Assembly: GCA_902785925.1 (NCBI GenBank)
Contig: CADAAI010000013.1
Location: 38,028 to 102,027, forward strand
Direction of reading: 5' to 3'
Length of the DNA: 64,000 nt
From: an uncultured Bacteroidales bacterium
Lineage (GTDB): Bacteria > Bacteroidota > Bacteroidia > Bacteroidales > Muribaculaceae
The notes under the pieces are model-generated. The model was not told the DNA's origin. It ran no database searches and was given only the letters and a program-made list of their open reading frames with translations. The translations under genes were made by a program, and so were the position numbers. Shown here piece by piece: positions 14,454-24,245 of the stretch; position 1 is the first letter of the stretch; each line of letters starts with the position of its first letter.

Positions 14454-17400
14454 ATGAAAAAATACAAATCTTTGATGTTGCTTGCACTGTTGACAACGAT
14501 GTTGTTGTCACCGCTTGCGGCACATGCCATTTCGGGTCAATTCTCCGACCCTGGCGGTGGCACCTACATGTGTAACATCTATGTTGCCGAAGTGTGCTGC
14601 GGCAAGAGTTATCAATGGTGCACCGGTATTGACGAAGACACGGGTATGAACAATTTCCGTGGCTTTGAGAGTCAACGCGGTGGAAAACTATCGATTGAGC
14701 ATCCAACTATCAATATTAAGTTTCGCTATCACTACGGTCAACCCAATGGCTTTGGCCGAAATGGCAGTAAGCAGAGCTTTCATGTGATAACAAAAGATGG
14801 GGTGCTTCACAAAATTGGTGAGTGGCCCAAAGGTGGCAATTTCACGCAGACCGACAACACCTACGGCGTGATAGGCGACGGAAACATGGACGGCACCTGG
14901 ATGTCGTTCCGTTACGCCCCCACTCAGGTGGCCCTTGAAGAAGTGGTCGCCATCCAAATTGAGAATGACACCTACTACAAGCAAGACCACACATTTGCCT
15001 GGGATGAGGACCATAAATTCACCATCCATTCACGTTACCGGAAAGATTTACAAATGGAATTCAAGGAGTGTGAGGATGCCACAGTTGAATGGATAGCCCC
15101 AAACAAGGTGAAAGTGACTGCCGACAACACTTGGCTGCCCGAAAACATGGGTGGTGTTTGGGACGACCAGTCTTTTACTAGCAATTACAAGGCTAAAGTT
15201 GTCACCAAAGATGGCACGAGTTTCAGCAACAAGTCATTTGTAGTGGAAAACCATCAAGTAAAATCGATAGAACTTGATGTGCCTAATCAAGATTTCGATG
15301 TTGAAGTAACTAAAAAGGGTAGTTTTTACTACGTTTACAACAATGTTTCGTTGTCGTTGAAGCTTCCCTGGATAGCAACGGCGGTAACGAGCTTCAACAA
15401 CACACCCCCTGACGTGGCAGCAACGTTCAACCAAGTGAAGGGAGAAATGCGCCTGCAATGGGAGGTGGATAACGCTGTCGCCCAGGAAGGAGATTTCCAG
15501 ATTTACCGCACGCCCATGAGCGAGTATGGCTCCTACACGGGCAACCGCGAGAAAGTGGGCTCAACGTCCGATAATTATTTCATCGACAAAGAAATGTATG
15601 GACTGGACTACAACAAGTATTATCGCTACGAGGTGTTCCAGCTCAAGAATTCGTGGGCTCCGTTGGATATTCCCAGCGACCCTCAGCCACTCGCTAATAT
15701 CAATGCAGCCATTGTTATGACTAACACCGTGCCGGTGATACCATTGCACCTCAGCCAGGATGTGGATGTCACCGACAACATCAAGATAGACTGGAATTTT
15801 GGCAATGTGCCCAAGAATGAGACATCGGTAACATTCTATGTGAACCGCATTGATCCCGATGGAACAATAAGGAAAAAATATGGAGAAGTCACGGTGCCAC
15901 GTGATGCAGGAAAAGCATCGTTCACCGACGACAAGCCCCAATCGAGCTGCGAGGTTTACAGGTATTTTGTCAACACCGATATGCTTGACGGGAAATTGCA
16001 CTTCACCAGCGATACTATTCAGTCAAGCTTGCTTGACGGCAGCATTGTGACTGGTGTAACAATCAGTAAGGGTAACTACCAGGGAAGCGTTCATGTTAAC
16101 TGGACAGCAAAACAGGTGGGCACCAGCCCAACTTACTATGAGGTTCACAGGCGTTTCATAGGTGCCAGCGACTGGCTTACGATTGGCACCACTTCGGGAA
16201 CAACAACCAACTATACCTACGTGGACCAGACAGCCGAGCCTGGAAGATTCTATGAATATCGCGTGGCTGCCTACTCCCCCGACTGTGACGGCACAGGCCG
16301 GGTTATCAGCAATGCGATTGTTGAGAGCGGCTTCAGCCAGGCGGCTGGTGTGATTGCCGGTCGTGTGCAATTTGATACAGGCACGGCGGTTGAAGGAGTA
16401 AGGCTCAACCTCTTGCGCAGTGGCGACGAGACGTCGCGCCCACAGTTCTACAGCCGCAAATTGCTTGATGACGGTGTCGGTATGGTGTGGCTTGCCGATC
16501 CCAGTACTGCCAACAGCATGCTGCGTCTTGACCGTCCATTCACCTTGCAAATGTGGATTAATCCCGATGAGGAGCAGCACTGGGTGGGACTTTTCAAGAT
16601 TGACAAATATGATGGTGACACTCATGACTCCGAAGGTAACCTCGTAGGCTATAATTTCGGTCTGTTCAATTACCATCACAACCAGTATGGTGGCGACCAT
16701 GACGGTTTTGCACTGATGCTGAAATTCGGTGGTACCGAAAAGTGGTTCAAGAACCCTGCCACTGGAGCCTATGGAGTAATTGAATACAATAAATACAGCC
16801 ACATCACCATTCGCAACAATGCCGATGGCTCAATAACCTTCATCATCAACGGAGATGTCGAGAATCCTTACATATTTGACCTCAAGGATTTCCCCACTCT
16901 TCACTTCGACACCAGCGAAATTCCAGCAGATGCCGATAACAAGGTTAAAGTGAGGATTTGTGGTGCCTATGGAGGAAATCATCACAACACCCTCAAGGGA
17001 AACATCGATGAAGTGAGAATATGGAATCGCGCGCTTCCCGACAACGAGATTGTCACCACTTACGACCGCTTGCTCAGTGGACGTGAAACAGGACTTAAAC
17101 TCTACTGGCCCTTTGACGAAGGTCTGGAAGAATATGCTTTTGACTATTCCTATACCGATGGCATTCCTAACGGAAACCACCCAGACTTGGGCACCAACAA
17201 CCGTCCATCGGAAATCGTGCCTAGCGAAGATCAGCTTTCGCTTTATGGCTTGACCAACACCAATGGTGAGTATATCATTCGTGGCATTCCTTTCACTGGC
17301 AGCGGCACGGGCTACACCGTAGCCCCCACCAAGGGTATTCACTCCTTTAATCCTGCCAGCCGCACTGGTTTTATCAGTGCAAATTCGCTGTCGCTCAATG

Positions 17401-20400
17401 GTTATGACTTTACCGATGTGTCAAGTTTCAAAGTGCGAGGCACAATTCGCTATTCTGGCACCACGATTCCTGTCGATAGCGTGTCATTCTATGTTGACGG
17501 CTTGCCTTGCAACAAGAACGACAAACTCATCTACAGCGATGCTAATGGTGAATATGAGATTTCGGTGCCTATCGGCAACCACTATATCGAAGTTCGCCGC
17601 GACGGCCACACCTTTGAGGGCGCTGGTCGCTATCCTGCAGAAGAGGATGACACCTATGAGTTCCTTGATGACACCCATATCGATTTCTACGATAACACGC
17701 TCGCAGTGTTTGCAGGCCGTGTTACCGGTGGCAACACCGAGGGCGAGAAACCGTTGGGATATGGAGTGAGCGAGAACACCATTGGCAAAGCAATAATAAC
17801 CTTGACGCCGCTCGACCACCCGCAACGCATGCTCAATGCCGTGCAGCAAGTGCAGGGCACTACCATTGAGTGGGTGCCTAATCCCGAGAATGTTGTAGTA
17901 GAAAGTTCTTCACTCGATATCGGCAGCACATCCTATCGCGCTGGTGGTGACGTTGATGATGTGAAAAATATCATTATCACCACCGATGAAGAAACAGGTG
18001 AGTTCAGCGCCAAGATACCTCCAATTCGTTACATGGTGAAAAGTGTGAGGTTCCCCAACAATCCCAGCATTGATAACGATGAGTTGTTCAGTAGCATTCC
18101 AGCGGTGAACCTTACCAATCCCAACGACACTGTCATCCCCGACACCATTTACACGCTAAACAACGAGCCGTTGCCACTGTTCAAGTGCAATAAGAAGATG
18201 ATGCTCACCTATCGCAACAGCCCAATTTTGGAAATTACCCAAATGGGGTTGCCACCAGGCGCTTTCGGTACCGACACCATAGCCGTCACCGAAATGGGTC
18301 AAGAACTCAAGCTTCCCATCTATAATTACAATGAGTCGACAGGTGAGGTGACCTACAACTATGGCTATCCCATCTTCCAGCTTGGCCGAGACTACGACTT
18401 CAAGGTGAAGGCCTATGAGCCTTACGTGAACTATGACAAGATCGCGGCAGGAAAATTGCACAAGGATGCGCTCCGCGACTCGGTCATCACCTTTGGCAAC
18501 GAGTTGGGCGAGGCTACACTCGTTGTTGCCGAGAACAACGTGGTAGATGGTCACGAAATAAAACGTGGCGACATGGTGAAACTCACCCCCGAGCAAGTGC
18601 AGCTCGACTCTTTAGGTGAGGCACACTACAAGTGGAGAGCCGGAATTCCCGCCCTCACGGCACCTTTCACTCGCAACATGAACGCCTCGATGGTCATTCA
18701 AGGCAAGACAAAACTGTGGAGTAACGAAGGATTGACTGGTATTATAACGGGCGTGGTGCCTACGGGCAATAATTTCATTACTGCAGGTCCAAGTCATGTT
18801 CAAATGGTTCTACGCGACCCGCCTGGTGATGCGTCCTATGCAACTTGGGCGGTAGATTCGGTCACCAGCGATTACACCTACACTGTGCGCGGTGTTCACA
18901 ACGAAACGGAGCTAGGTATTGATATTCGCTCATCGATTGAGGTGGACTATATCGCCGGAACTGCGTTCTTCGGTATTCTGAGCTTTAACACAGTGATTGG
19001 AGAGAATCAAGTGTCATGGAAATATGATGTTCATAAAACTTGGGACAACCACACATCAGTCACCTACACCAATGGCACGTCAACATCTTCCAGCTCAGCC
19101 AAGGAGTATGTGGGTCGTGATGGTGATGTGTTTATAGGTTACTCTACCAATTATATAATAGGTGCCGCCGACAAGGTGGGACTCTTCAAGCTCGACAATG
19201 GCTCTTGGGGAATTGACATGCAAGAGACCATGTCAATGGACGAACAGTTCAACACCCATTTTGAGTACTCACAATTCTACATCGAGAACACACTCTTTGG
19301 CAACATCAAGCGCACCCGCAACACCATGCTCAAGCACATCAACTCGATGGACGAGATTGAGGAGAATCCACAAGTGGCAACCTACTACACTTTCCTCACC
19401 GAGGACGACCCGCGATACGGCTCGAGCAATGGCGACAAGGAAGTGTGGGGCGACCAAGCAGCCGAGGGCATGGAAGGACCAAGCTACTATGCCCGCTTCC
19501 CCGATGGTTTTGAAGGTTGCGACAGTGTGCACTGGTGTAACCAGATCATCGAGTCGTGGAAGAAAACTCTTGCCGTTAATGAAGAGGATAAAATCAAAGC
19601 CTTCAACGACCCGAAATACAAAAAAGGCAACGAGTCGTTTGAGACTGGTGTGACGGTTACTAATAGCACCGGCACCACGACAAATACTGTTGACAACTCG
19701 GTTGAGAGTTTCTCTACAGGACTAGCTTATAAGGGCAAAAACGGTTACTTGCTAAACAAGACTGGCGCCATCATCATCTCTAACACAGAGATAGGGTATC
19801 ACCAGAAAAAAATTGATGTAGACGAAACCACCATAAACAAACGGTTTGCTTACACGCTCAACGACACGCAGCGGAATAATGCCCACACCGTCGACATCTT
19901 TGAATCCCCTAAGGGATGGTCCACCATCTTCCGCACTCGTGGCGGACAGACGCGCTGCCCCTACGAGGGAGAGACACGCACCAAGTATTACAATCCCGGC
20001 ACTCTGCTCGACTATGCTACGATGAAGAGCGACAACCCGCGCATCTCCATGCCCGTGACCAACTTCGTCGACATTCCTGCCGGACAGGAAGCTCAGGTGC
20101 AGGTGGTATTCACCAACGAGAGCGAGACCCACGAGGCACTCACATCGGCAGTGGTCTATGTTGATGCTGCCACCAACCCCAATGGACTGCAGATTTATAT
20201 GGACGGAGAGCCTCTTGTCAACGGAGTGGAAATGTGGATGGAGTATGGAGTGCCTATCACCAAGACTCTCACCATCAAGCAGGCCGACAACTCCATTCTC
20301 GACTACAACAACATCACCCTCTTCCTTGCCAGCACGTGCAAGCCCGAGAAGTGGATTTATGAGACTGTTTCGTTCTCGGCACACTTTGTGCCTGCAGCAC

Positions 20401-23400
20401 CTCCAGTCACTCTCAATCTCAACAAGACAATCCTCAACCAGCGGGCTGTGCAAAATCAAGAGGGTATAGTTGCTACCATCAGCGACATCAACCGTCTCTT
20501 CAACGGCCTCAAGGGCGTGAGACTCAAATACCGCTTTGCCGGCGATTCTCAGTGGATTACAGCTCACGAATGGCTCACCGATGAGAGCTACTATAGCGAA
20601 GGCCACGAGACCGATGTGCAGTCGCTCATGCCAAACGATAAGCCCAACATCACCTACGATCTCAAGCTGCCCAACATCGACGGTCATTACATGGTGGCTG
20701 CCGAGAGCATGTGCATCTTGGGAGGCAAGGACTACACTGCGATGACCGATGAGATTGAAGTGATTCGCGACACTCGCGGACCTAAACTGCTTGGACAGGC
20801 TTATCCCAACACTGGTATCCTAACACCGACTGACGACATCCGAATCAAGTTTAACGAAGACATCCGCGAGAGTTATCTCACCAAGGACGACAACTTCTTC
20901 ATCACTGGTTCGCTCAACGACTCTCAGGTTTCGCATGACGTGTCGCTGCAGTTCAACGGCACACCAGTCGAGACCGATGCCTACCTGCCCATCGCCAACA
21001 CCAGCTTCGCCTCATCATTGTGGCTCAAGCGCAAGGGCAGCGGCACCATCATTGAGCACGGAACCGAGGGCAACATGCTCAAGGTTGCCATCAACGAAAA
21101 CGGACAAATCGATGCCACTATCAACGAAATCACAATCACGTCGATAGAGACCGTGCCAATGGATAAGTGGGTATTCCTCGCTCTTAACTATGTGAAAGGT
21201 ATGGCGGGTCAAAACACTCTCACCATGCTCATGGCCGAAGATGGCAACGAGACCATGCTCTTTGACGAAGCCATTGTGTCGGACTACAATAGCAACGGCC
21301 GCCTCATTTTGGGTCGCGATTTCACTGGCATGATGCACGAGCTTGTGCTCTGGAACAAGAATTGCCCAGTGCGTACCTTGTTGGCACAGAAAGATGAGGT
21401 CGTAGCACCTTATCTGCCAGGCCTGGTGGGCTACTGGAAGATGAACGAGGGTCACGGCACCACCGTTACCGACTATGCCCGTGGACGCAACATGCATCTG
21501 GCTACTGAGTCGTGGAACGTGGAGAACACCAACCTTGCCGCTCACCTCGATGGCGAGCACATCATCAGGGTACCTATTGGAGGCGTTTCACCACGCTCAA
21601 CCGACAGCTATGTTGTTGAGACCTGGTTCCGTGGTGAAAAAGACAAGAATGCCAGAGCAACATTACTCTCGGTGACCGACCGCGTGTCGATTGGCTTCGA
21701 CTATGACAACTCGATGATTCTACACCTCTACAACGACACCTTGTCGTCGCTCAATAGCAATGGACTTCCTCTTGTGCTTACCAACACCGACTATAACGAT
21801 GGTAACTGGCACCACATCGCCCTCAATGTTCATCGTGGCGTGAGTGCCGTGGTTTATCTTGACGGCAAGCCCGTGAAGACTCTTGCCGAGCAGCAATTAC
21901 CGGCTGCTGCAGGCGACTATCTCTATGTGGGCGGAATCCTCAAGTTTGACCCACAGTCAAGCATGATTCAGGAGAGCTATAAGTTCACTGGCGACATCGA
22001 CGAATTGAGAGTTTGGAATGTGGCGTGCGATGGAACTTCGATTATCGCAAATCGCTACAATCAGGTTGATACAGCCCAGGTTACTGGACTTATCGCCTAC
22101 TATCCCATGGAGCACAGTGTGCTTGATGCCAATGGCAACATTGTCACCGAGTTTAGCCTCATAAATAATGCTCCTGGCATGGAGCAACTTGGCATGGGTG
22201 AGGCAATAGGTCCTGGAGTGGTACAATCTTCTACAGCTCCTGCTCTGCGCAAGTCGCCATTGAAGCAGAACCTCGACTTTGACTTCACGGCTTCGTCCAA
22301 TGAGATTTACATCAACATCAACACTTTGCCGGCACGCATGCAGGGCAATCTGCTAACGTTCATTGTCAAGAATGTTCGCGACATGCAGGACAACTTGTCG
22401 GAGGCCATCACATGGAGTGCTGTGGTTGATTACAGCACTTTGGAATGGGATCAAGAGGCGCTCTTGGTTGAGAAGGACCGCTTGAGCGAGGTGTCGGTGT
22501 TCGCAGCCTTGCACAACAAGGGCAGCGAGAGTGGACGTTTCGACATTTCTGGACTTCCCACCTGGATTACTCCTTCGGTAACCTCTGGCGTGCTTGGCAC
22601 AGGCGAATTGGAATCTGTAGAGTTCACTGTGGGAGCCGACGCGCCTGTTGGAACTCACATGGTCTATGCCTATGCGACCAACGACGACGGCATTTGCGCG
22701 CCGCTGCTCATCAATGTCACCGTCACTGGCAACGAGCCCAATTGGACATTCGACCCCTATGGAGCCGAGAGTTCGATGAACATGATAGGTCAAATCTATC
22801 TCGACGACAAGATTTGCACCAATACCAACACCAAGATAGCAGCCTTTGTCGATAACAGTTGCTGTGGTGTGGCATCGCCCAAGCTCGTCACCAGCCGTGA
22901 TGCCTACTTCGTGAGCATGACCATCTATGGACTTGAGGATGTCACAGCTACCAAGCCCATCACATTCCGCATCTATGATGCCGAGAAGGGCGTGGTACTT
23001 GGCAATGTGAAGACTAAGCTCAATGGCGAGACGCTGAATCCTACCTACCAGCCCAACGGACTCTATGGCGACTACGACACCCCTGTTGTATGGCAGCCTA
23101 GCGACATTGTTGAACAGCAGTGTAACCTCGTTAATGGTTGGAACTGGATATCGCTCTATGTGCAGCCCGAGCCTGGCAAGGCCGACCTGGAGAGCCTCTT
23201 CGGTCACTCCAAGACGTTCAACACAATCAAGGGCAAGGAGGGATTTGCCATGAACAGTGGCACTAAGTGGACCTCTACAGGTCTCGACACGCTGGCTATT
23301 GGCAACCTCTACAAGCTCAAGGTCAAGAATGATGTAAATGTGAGCATCAGCGGCACGATGATTGACACTCGCACTACTACCCAGACCATCTACCCAGGCT

Positions 23401-24245
23401 GGAACTGGATTGGTCCGCTGTCAATCTATAATTTGAGCCTGAGTGAGGCGTTTGCCGACCTGCAGCCCACTCGTGGTGATATCGTCAAGAGCAAAACTCA
23501 GGTAGCATTCTACGACGGATACAAGTGGGAGGGTGACCTCACGGCCATTATTCCTGGCTTGGGTTACTATTATAAGTCGAACAATACCGACTCTGTGACC
23601 TTCCGCTATCCAACCATTGATGCCACCAGTTATCAGGCACCACCGGTGATGCGAGCACCACGCAATCTGCCATTCACTCCCGTTGATCACCACCAGTTCA
23701 GCGACAATATGAATGTTGTGGCACGAGTTGTTAAGGGTGACGTTGAGGTTAACGACCTGTGCATCGCAGCGTTTGTCGACGGTGAGTGCCGTGGTGTTAC
23801 CACTGCTACCGAAGATGGACTCTACCTACTCACCGTGGCAGGAAATGCCGACGAGGCAGGCAAGACCGTTCGATTCGCTACCGTCTACAATGGCGATGAG
23901 GTTTGGTTCAGCGAAGAGCTGCAGTGGCTCAGCGACTGGATTTATGGCGACCTCGACGAGCCACAAGTGTTTGACCTCAACAACACTTCGGCAATCGAGA
24001 ATGTGATATCGTCGTCACGCATCGTTATCACCCCAGCAGTGGTGACCGATGTGATAAACGTCAAGGCAGGTGACATCCTCAGTGAGGTGAACGTCTACTC
24101 GTTCAATGGCAAGCTGATAGACCGCTTCACCCCTGACAACAATCAGGCGACGTTCAACTTGAGTCACTTAATTGATGGCGTCTACTTTGTTGAGGCCCGC
24201 ACCTACACTGGAGCGCGTGCCGTCAAGCAGATTATCAAGCGATGA
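14454..24245 (+). CDS. Giant secreted multidomain LamG/FN3-like surface protein with T9SS tail (3263 residues)
   Basis: Signal peptide about 1-25. Residues about 26-310 are an unassigned N-terminal region with a cysteine cluster (MCNIYVAEVCCGKSYQWC). FN3-like segments follow (about 330-630). A LamG/concanavalin-like domain spans about 690-890 (FTLQMWINPDEEQHW to GNIDEVRIWNRAL). Carboxypeptidase-regulatory-like beta domains lie at about 930-1090 (TNGEYIIRGIP, VRGTIRYSG, FAGRVTGG). A long unassigned middle runs to about 2100. An Ig-like Big_5 segment is at about 2108, with two further LamG-like units at about 2180-2365 and 2375-2560. An NEW1/Ig-like stretch (about 2684-2740) precedes two GWNWI repeats (about 2895 and 2982). 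The end (about 3188-3263, VNVYSFNGKLIDRF to GVYFVEARTYTGARAVKQIIKR) is a Por_Secretion-type T9SS sorting domain. The protein is probably displayed on the cell surface; glycan or host binding is inferred. The stop codon overlaps the next start (ATGA). Confidence 0.85.
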   Translation: MKKYKSLMLLALLTTMLLSPLAAHAISGQFSDPGGGTYMCNIYVAEVCCGKSYQWCTGIDEDTGMNNFRGFESQRGGKLSIEHPTINIKFRYHYGQPNGFGRNGSKQSFHVITKDGVLHKIGEWPKGGNFTQTDNTYGVIGDGNMDGTWMSFRYAPTQVALEEVVAIQIENDTYYKQDHTFAWDEDHKFTIHSRYRKDLQMEFKECEDATVEWIAPNKVKVTADNTWLPENMGGVWDDQSFTSNYKAKVVTKDGTSFSNKSFVVENHQVKSIELDVPNQDFDVEVTKKGSFYYVYNNVSLSLKLPWIATAVTSFNNTPPDVAATFNQVKGEMRLQWEVDNAVAQEGDFQIYRTPMSEYGSYTGNREKVGSTSDNYFIDKEMYGLDYNKYYRYEVFQLKNSWAPLDIPSDPQPLANINAAIVMTNTVPVIPLHLSQDVDVTDNIKIDWNFGNVPKNETSVTFYVNRIDPDGTIRKKYGEVTVPRDAGKASFTDDKPQSSCEVYRYFVNTDMLDGKLHFTSDTIQSSLLDGSIVTGVTISKGNYQGSVHVNWTAKQVGTSPTYYEVHRRFIGASDWLTIGTTSGTTTNYTYVDQTAEPGRFYEYRVAAYSPDCDGTGRVISNAIVESGFSQAAGVIAGRVQFDTGTAVEGVRLNLLRSGDETSRPQFYSRKLLDDGVGMVWLADPSTANSMLRLDRPFTLQMWINPDEEQHWVGLFKIDKYDGDTHDSEGNLVGYNFGLFNYHHNQYGGDHDGFALMLKFGGTEKWFKNPATGAYGVIEYNKYSHITIRNNADGSITFIINGDVENPYIFDLKDFPTLHFDTSEIPADADNKVKVRICGAYGGNHHNTLKGNIDEVRIWNRALPDNEIVTTYDRLLSGRETGLKLYWPFDEGLEEYAFDYSYTDGIPNGNHPDLGTNNRPSEIVPSEDQLSLYGLTNTNGEYIIRGIPFTGSGTGYTVAPTKGIHSFNPASRTGFISANSLSLNGYDFTDVSSFKVRGTIRYSGTTIPVDSVSFYVDGLPCNKNDKLIYSDANGEYEISVPIGNHYIEVRRDGHTFEGAGRYPAEEDDTYEFLDDTHIDFYDNTLAVFAGRVTGGNTEGEKPLGYGVSENTIGKAIITLTPLDHPQRMLNAVQQVQGTTIEWVPNPENVVVESSSLDIGSTSYRAGGDVDDVKNIIITTDEETGEFSAKIPPIRYMVKSVRFPNNPSIDNDELFSSIPAVNLTNPNDTVIPDTIYTLNNEPLPLFKCNKKMMLTYRNSPILEITQMGLPPGAFGTDTIAVTEMGQELKLPIYNYNESTGEVTYNYGYPIFQLGRDYDFKVKAYEPYVNYDKIAAGKLHKDALRDSVITFGNELGEATLVVAENNVVDGHEIKRGDMVKLTPEQVQLDSLGEAHYKWRAGIPALTAPFTRNMNASMVIQGKTKLWSNEGLTGIITGVVPTGNNFITAGPSHVQMVLRDPPGDASYATWAVDSVTSDYTYTVRGVHNETELGIDIRSSIEVDYIAGTAFFGILSFNTVIGENQVSWKYDVHKTWDNHTSVTYTNGTSTSSSSAKEYVGRDGDVFIGYSTNYIIGAADKVGLFKLDNGSWGIDMQETMSMDEQFNTHFEYSQFYIENTLFGNIKRTRNTMLKHINSMDEIEENPQVATYYTFLTEDDPRYGSSNGDKEVWGDQAAEGMEGPSYYARFPDGFEGCDSVHWCNQIIESWKKTLAVNEEDKIKAFNDPKYKKGNESFETGVTVTNSTGTTTNTVDNSVESFSTGLAYKGKNGYLLNKTGAIIISNTEIGYHQKKIDVDETTINKRFAYTLNDTQRNNAHTVDIFESPKGWSTIFRTRGGQTRCPYEGETRTKYYNPGTLLDYATMKSDNPRISMPVTNFVDIPAGQEAQVQVVFTNESETHEALTSAVVYVDAATNPNGLQIYMDGEPLVNGVEMWMEYGVPITKTLTIKQADNSILDYNNITLFLASTCKPEKWIYETVSFSAHFVPAAPPVTLNLNKTILNQRAVQNQEGIVATISDINRLFNGLKGVRLKYRFAGDSQWITAHEWLTDESYYSEGHETDVQSLMPNDKPNITYDLKLPNIDGHYMVAAESMCILGGKDYTAMTDEIEVIRDTRGPKLLGQAYPNTGILTPTDDIRIKFNEDIRESYLTKDDNFFITGSLNDSQVSHDVSLQFNGTPVETDAYLPIANTSFASSLWLKRKGSGTIIEHGTEGNMLKVAINENGQIDATINEITITSIETVPMDKWVFLALNYVKGMAGQNTLTMLMAEDGNETMLFDEAIVSDYNSNGRLILGRDFTGMMHELVLWNKNCPVRTLLAQKDEVVAPYLPGLVGYWKMNEGHGTTVTDYARGRNMHLATESWNVENTNLAAHLDGEHIIRVPIGGVSPRSTDSYVVETWFRGEKDKNARATLLSVTDRVSIGFDYDNSMILHLYNDTLSSLNSNGLPLVLTNTDYNDGNWHHIALNVHRGVSAVVYLDGKPVKTLAEQQLPAAAGDYLYVGGILKFDPQSSMIQESYKFTGDIDELRVWNVACDGTSIIANRYNQVDTAQVTGLIAYYPMEHSVLDANGNIVTEFSLINNAPGMEQLGMGEAIGPGVVQSSTAPALRKSPLKQNLDFDFTASSNEIYININTLPARMQGNLLTFIVKNVRDMQDNLSEAITWSAVVDYSTLEWDQEALLVEKDRLSEVSVFAALHNKGSESGRFDISGLPTWITPSVTSGVLGTGELESVEFTVGADAPVGTHMVYAYATNDDGICAPLLINVTVTGNEPNWTFDPYGAESSMNMIGQIYLDDKICTNTNTKIAAFVDNSCCGVASPKLVTSRDAYFVSMTIYGLEDVTATKPITFRIYDAEKGVVLGNVKTKLNGETLNPTYQPNGLYGDYDTPVVWQPSDIVEQQCNLVNGWNWISLYVQPEPGKADLESLFGHSKTFNTIKGKEGFAMNSGTKWTSTGLDTLAIGNLYKLKVKNDVNVSISGTMIDTRTTTQTIYPGWNWIGPLSIYNLSLSEAFADLQPTRGDIVKSKTQVAFYDGYKWEGDLTAIIPGLGYYYKSNNTDSVTFRYPTIDATSYQAPPVMRAPRNLPFTPVDHHQFSDNMNVVARVVKGDVEVNDLCIAAFVDGECRGVTTATEDGLYLLTVAGNADEAGKTVRFATVYNGDEVWFSEELQWLSDWIYGDLDEPQVFDLNNTSAIENVISSSRIVITPAVVTDVINVKAGDILSEVNVYSFNGKLIDRFTPDNNQATFNLSHLIDGVYFVEARTYTGARAVKQIIKR

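Noticed and set aside
19752..20687. 311-residue minus-strand open frame inside the giant surface-protein gene
   Set aside because: It is a frame shadow of the 9.8-kb gene: no promoter, no domain, and composition is explained by the opposite strand.
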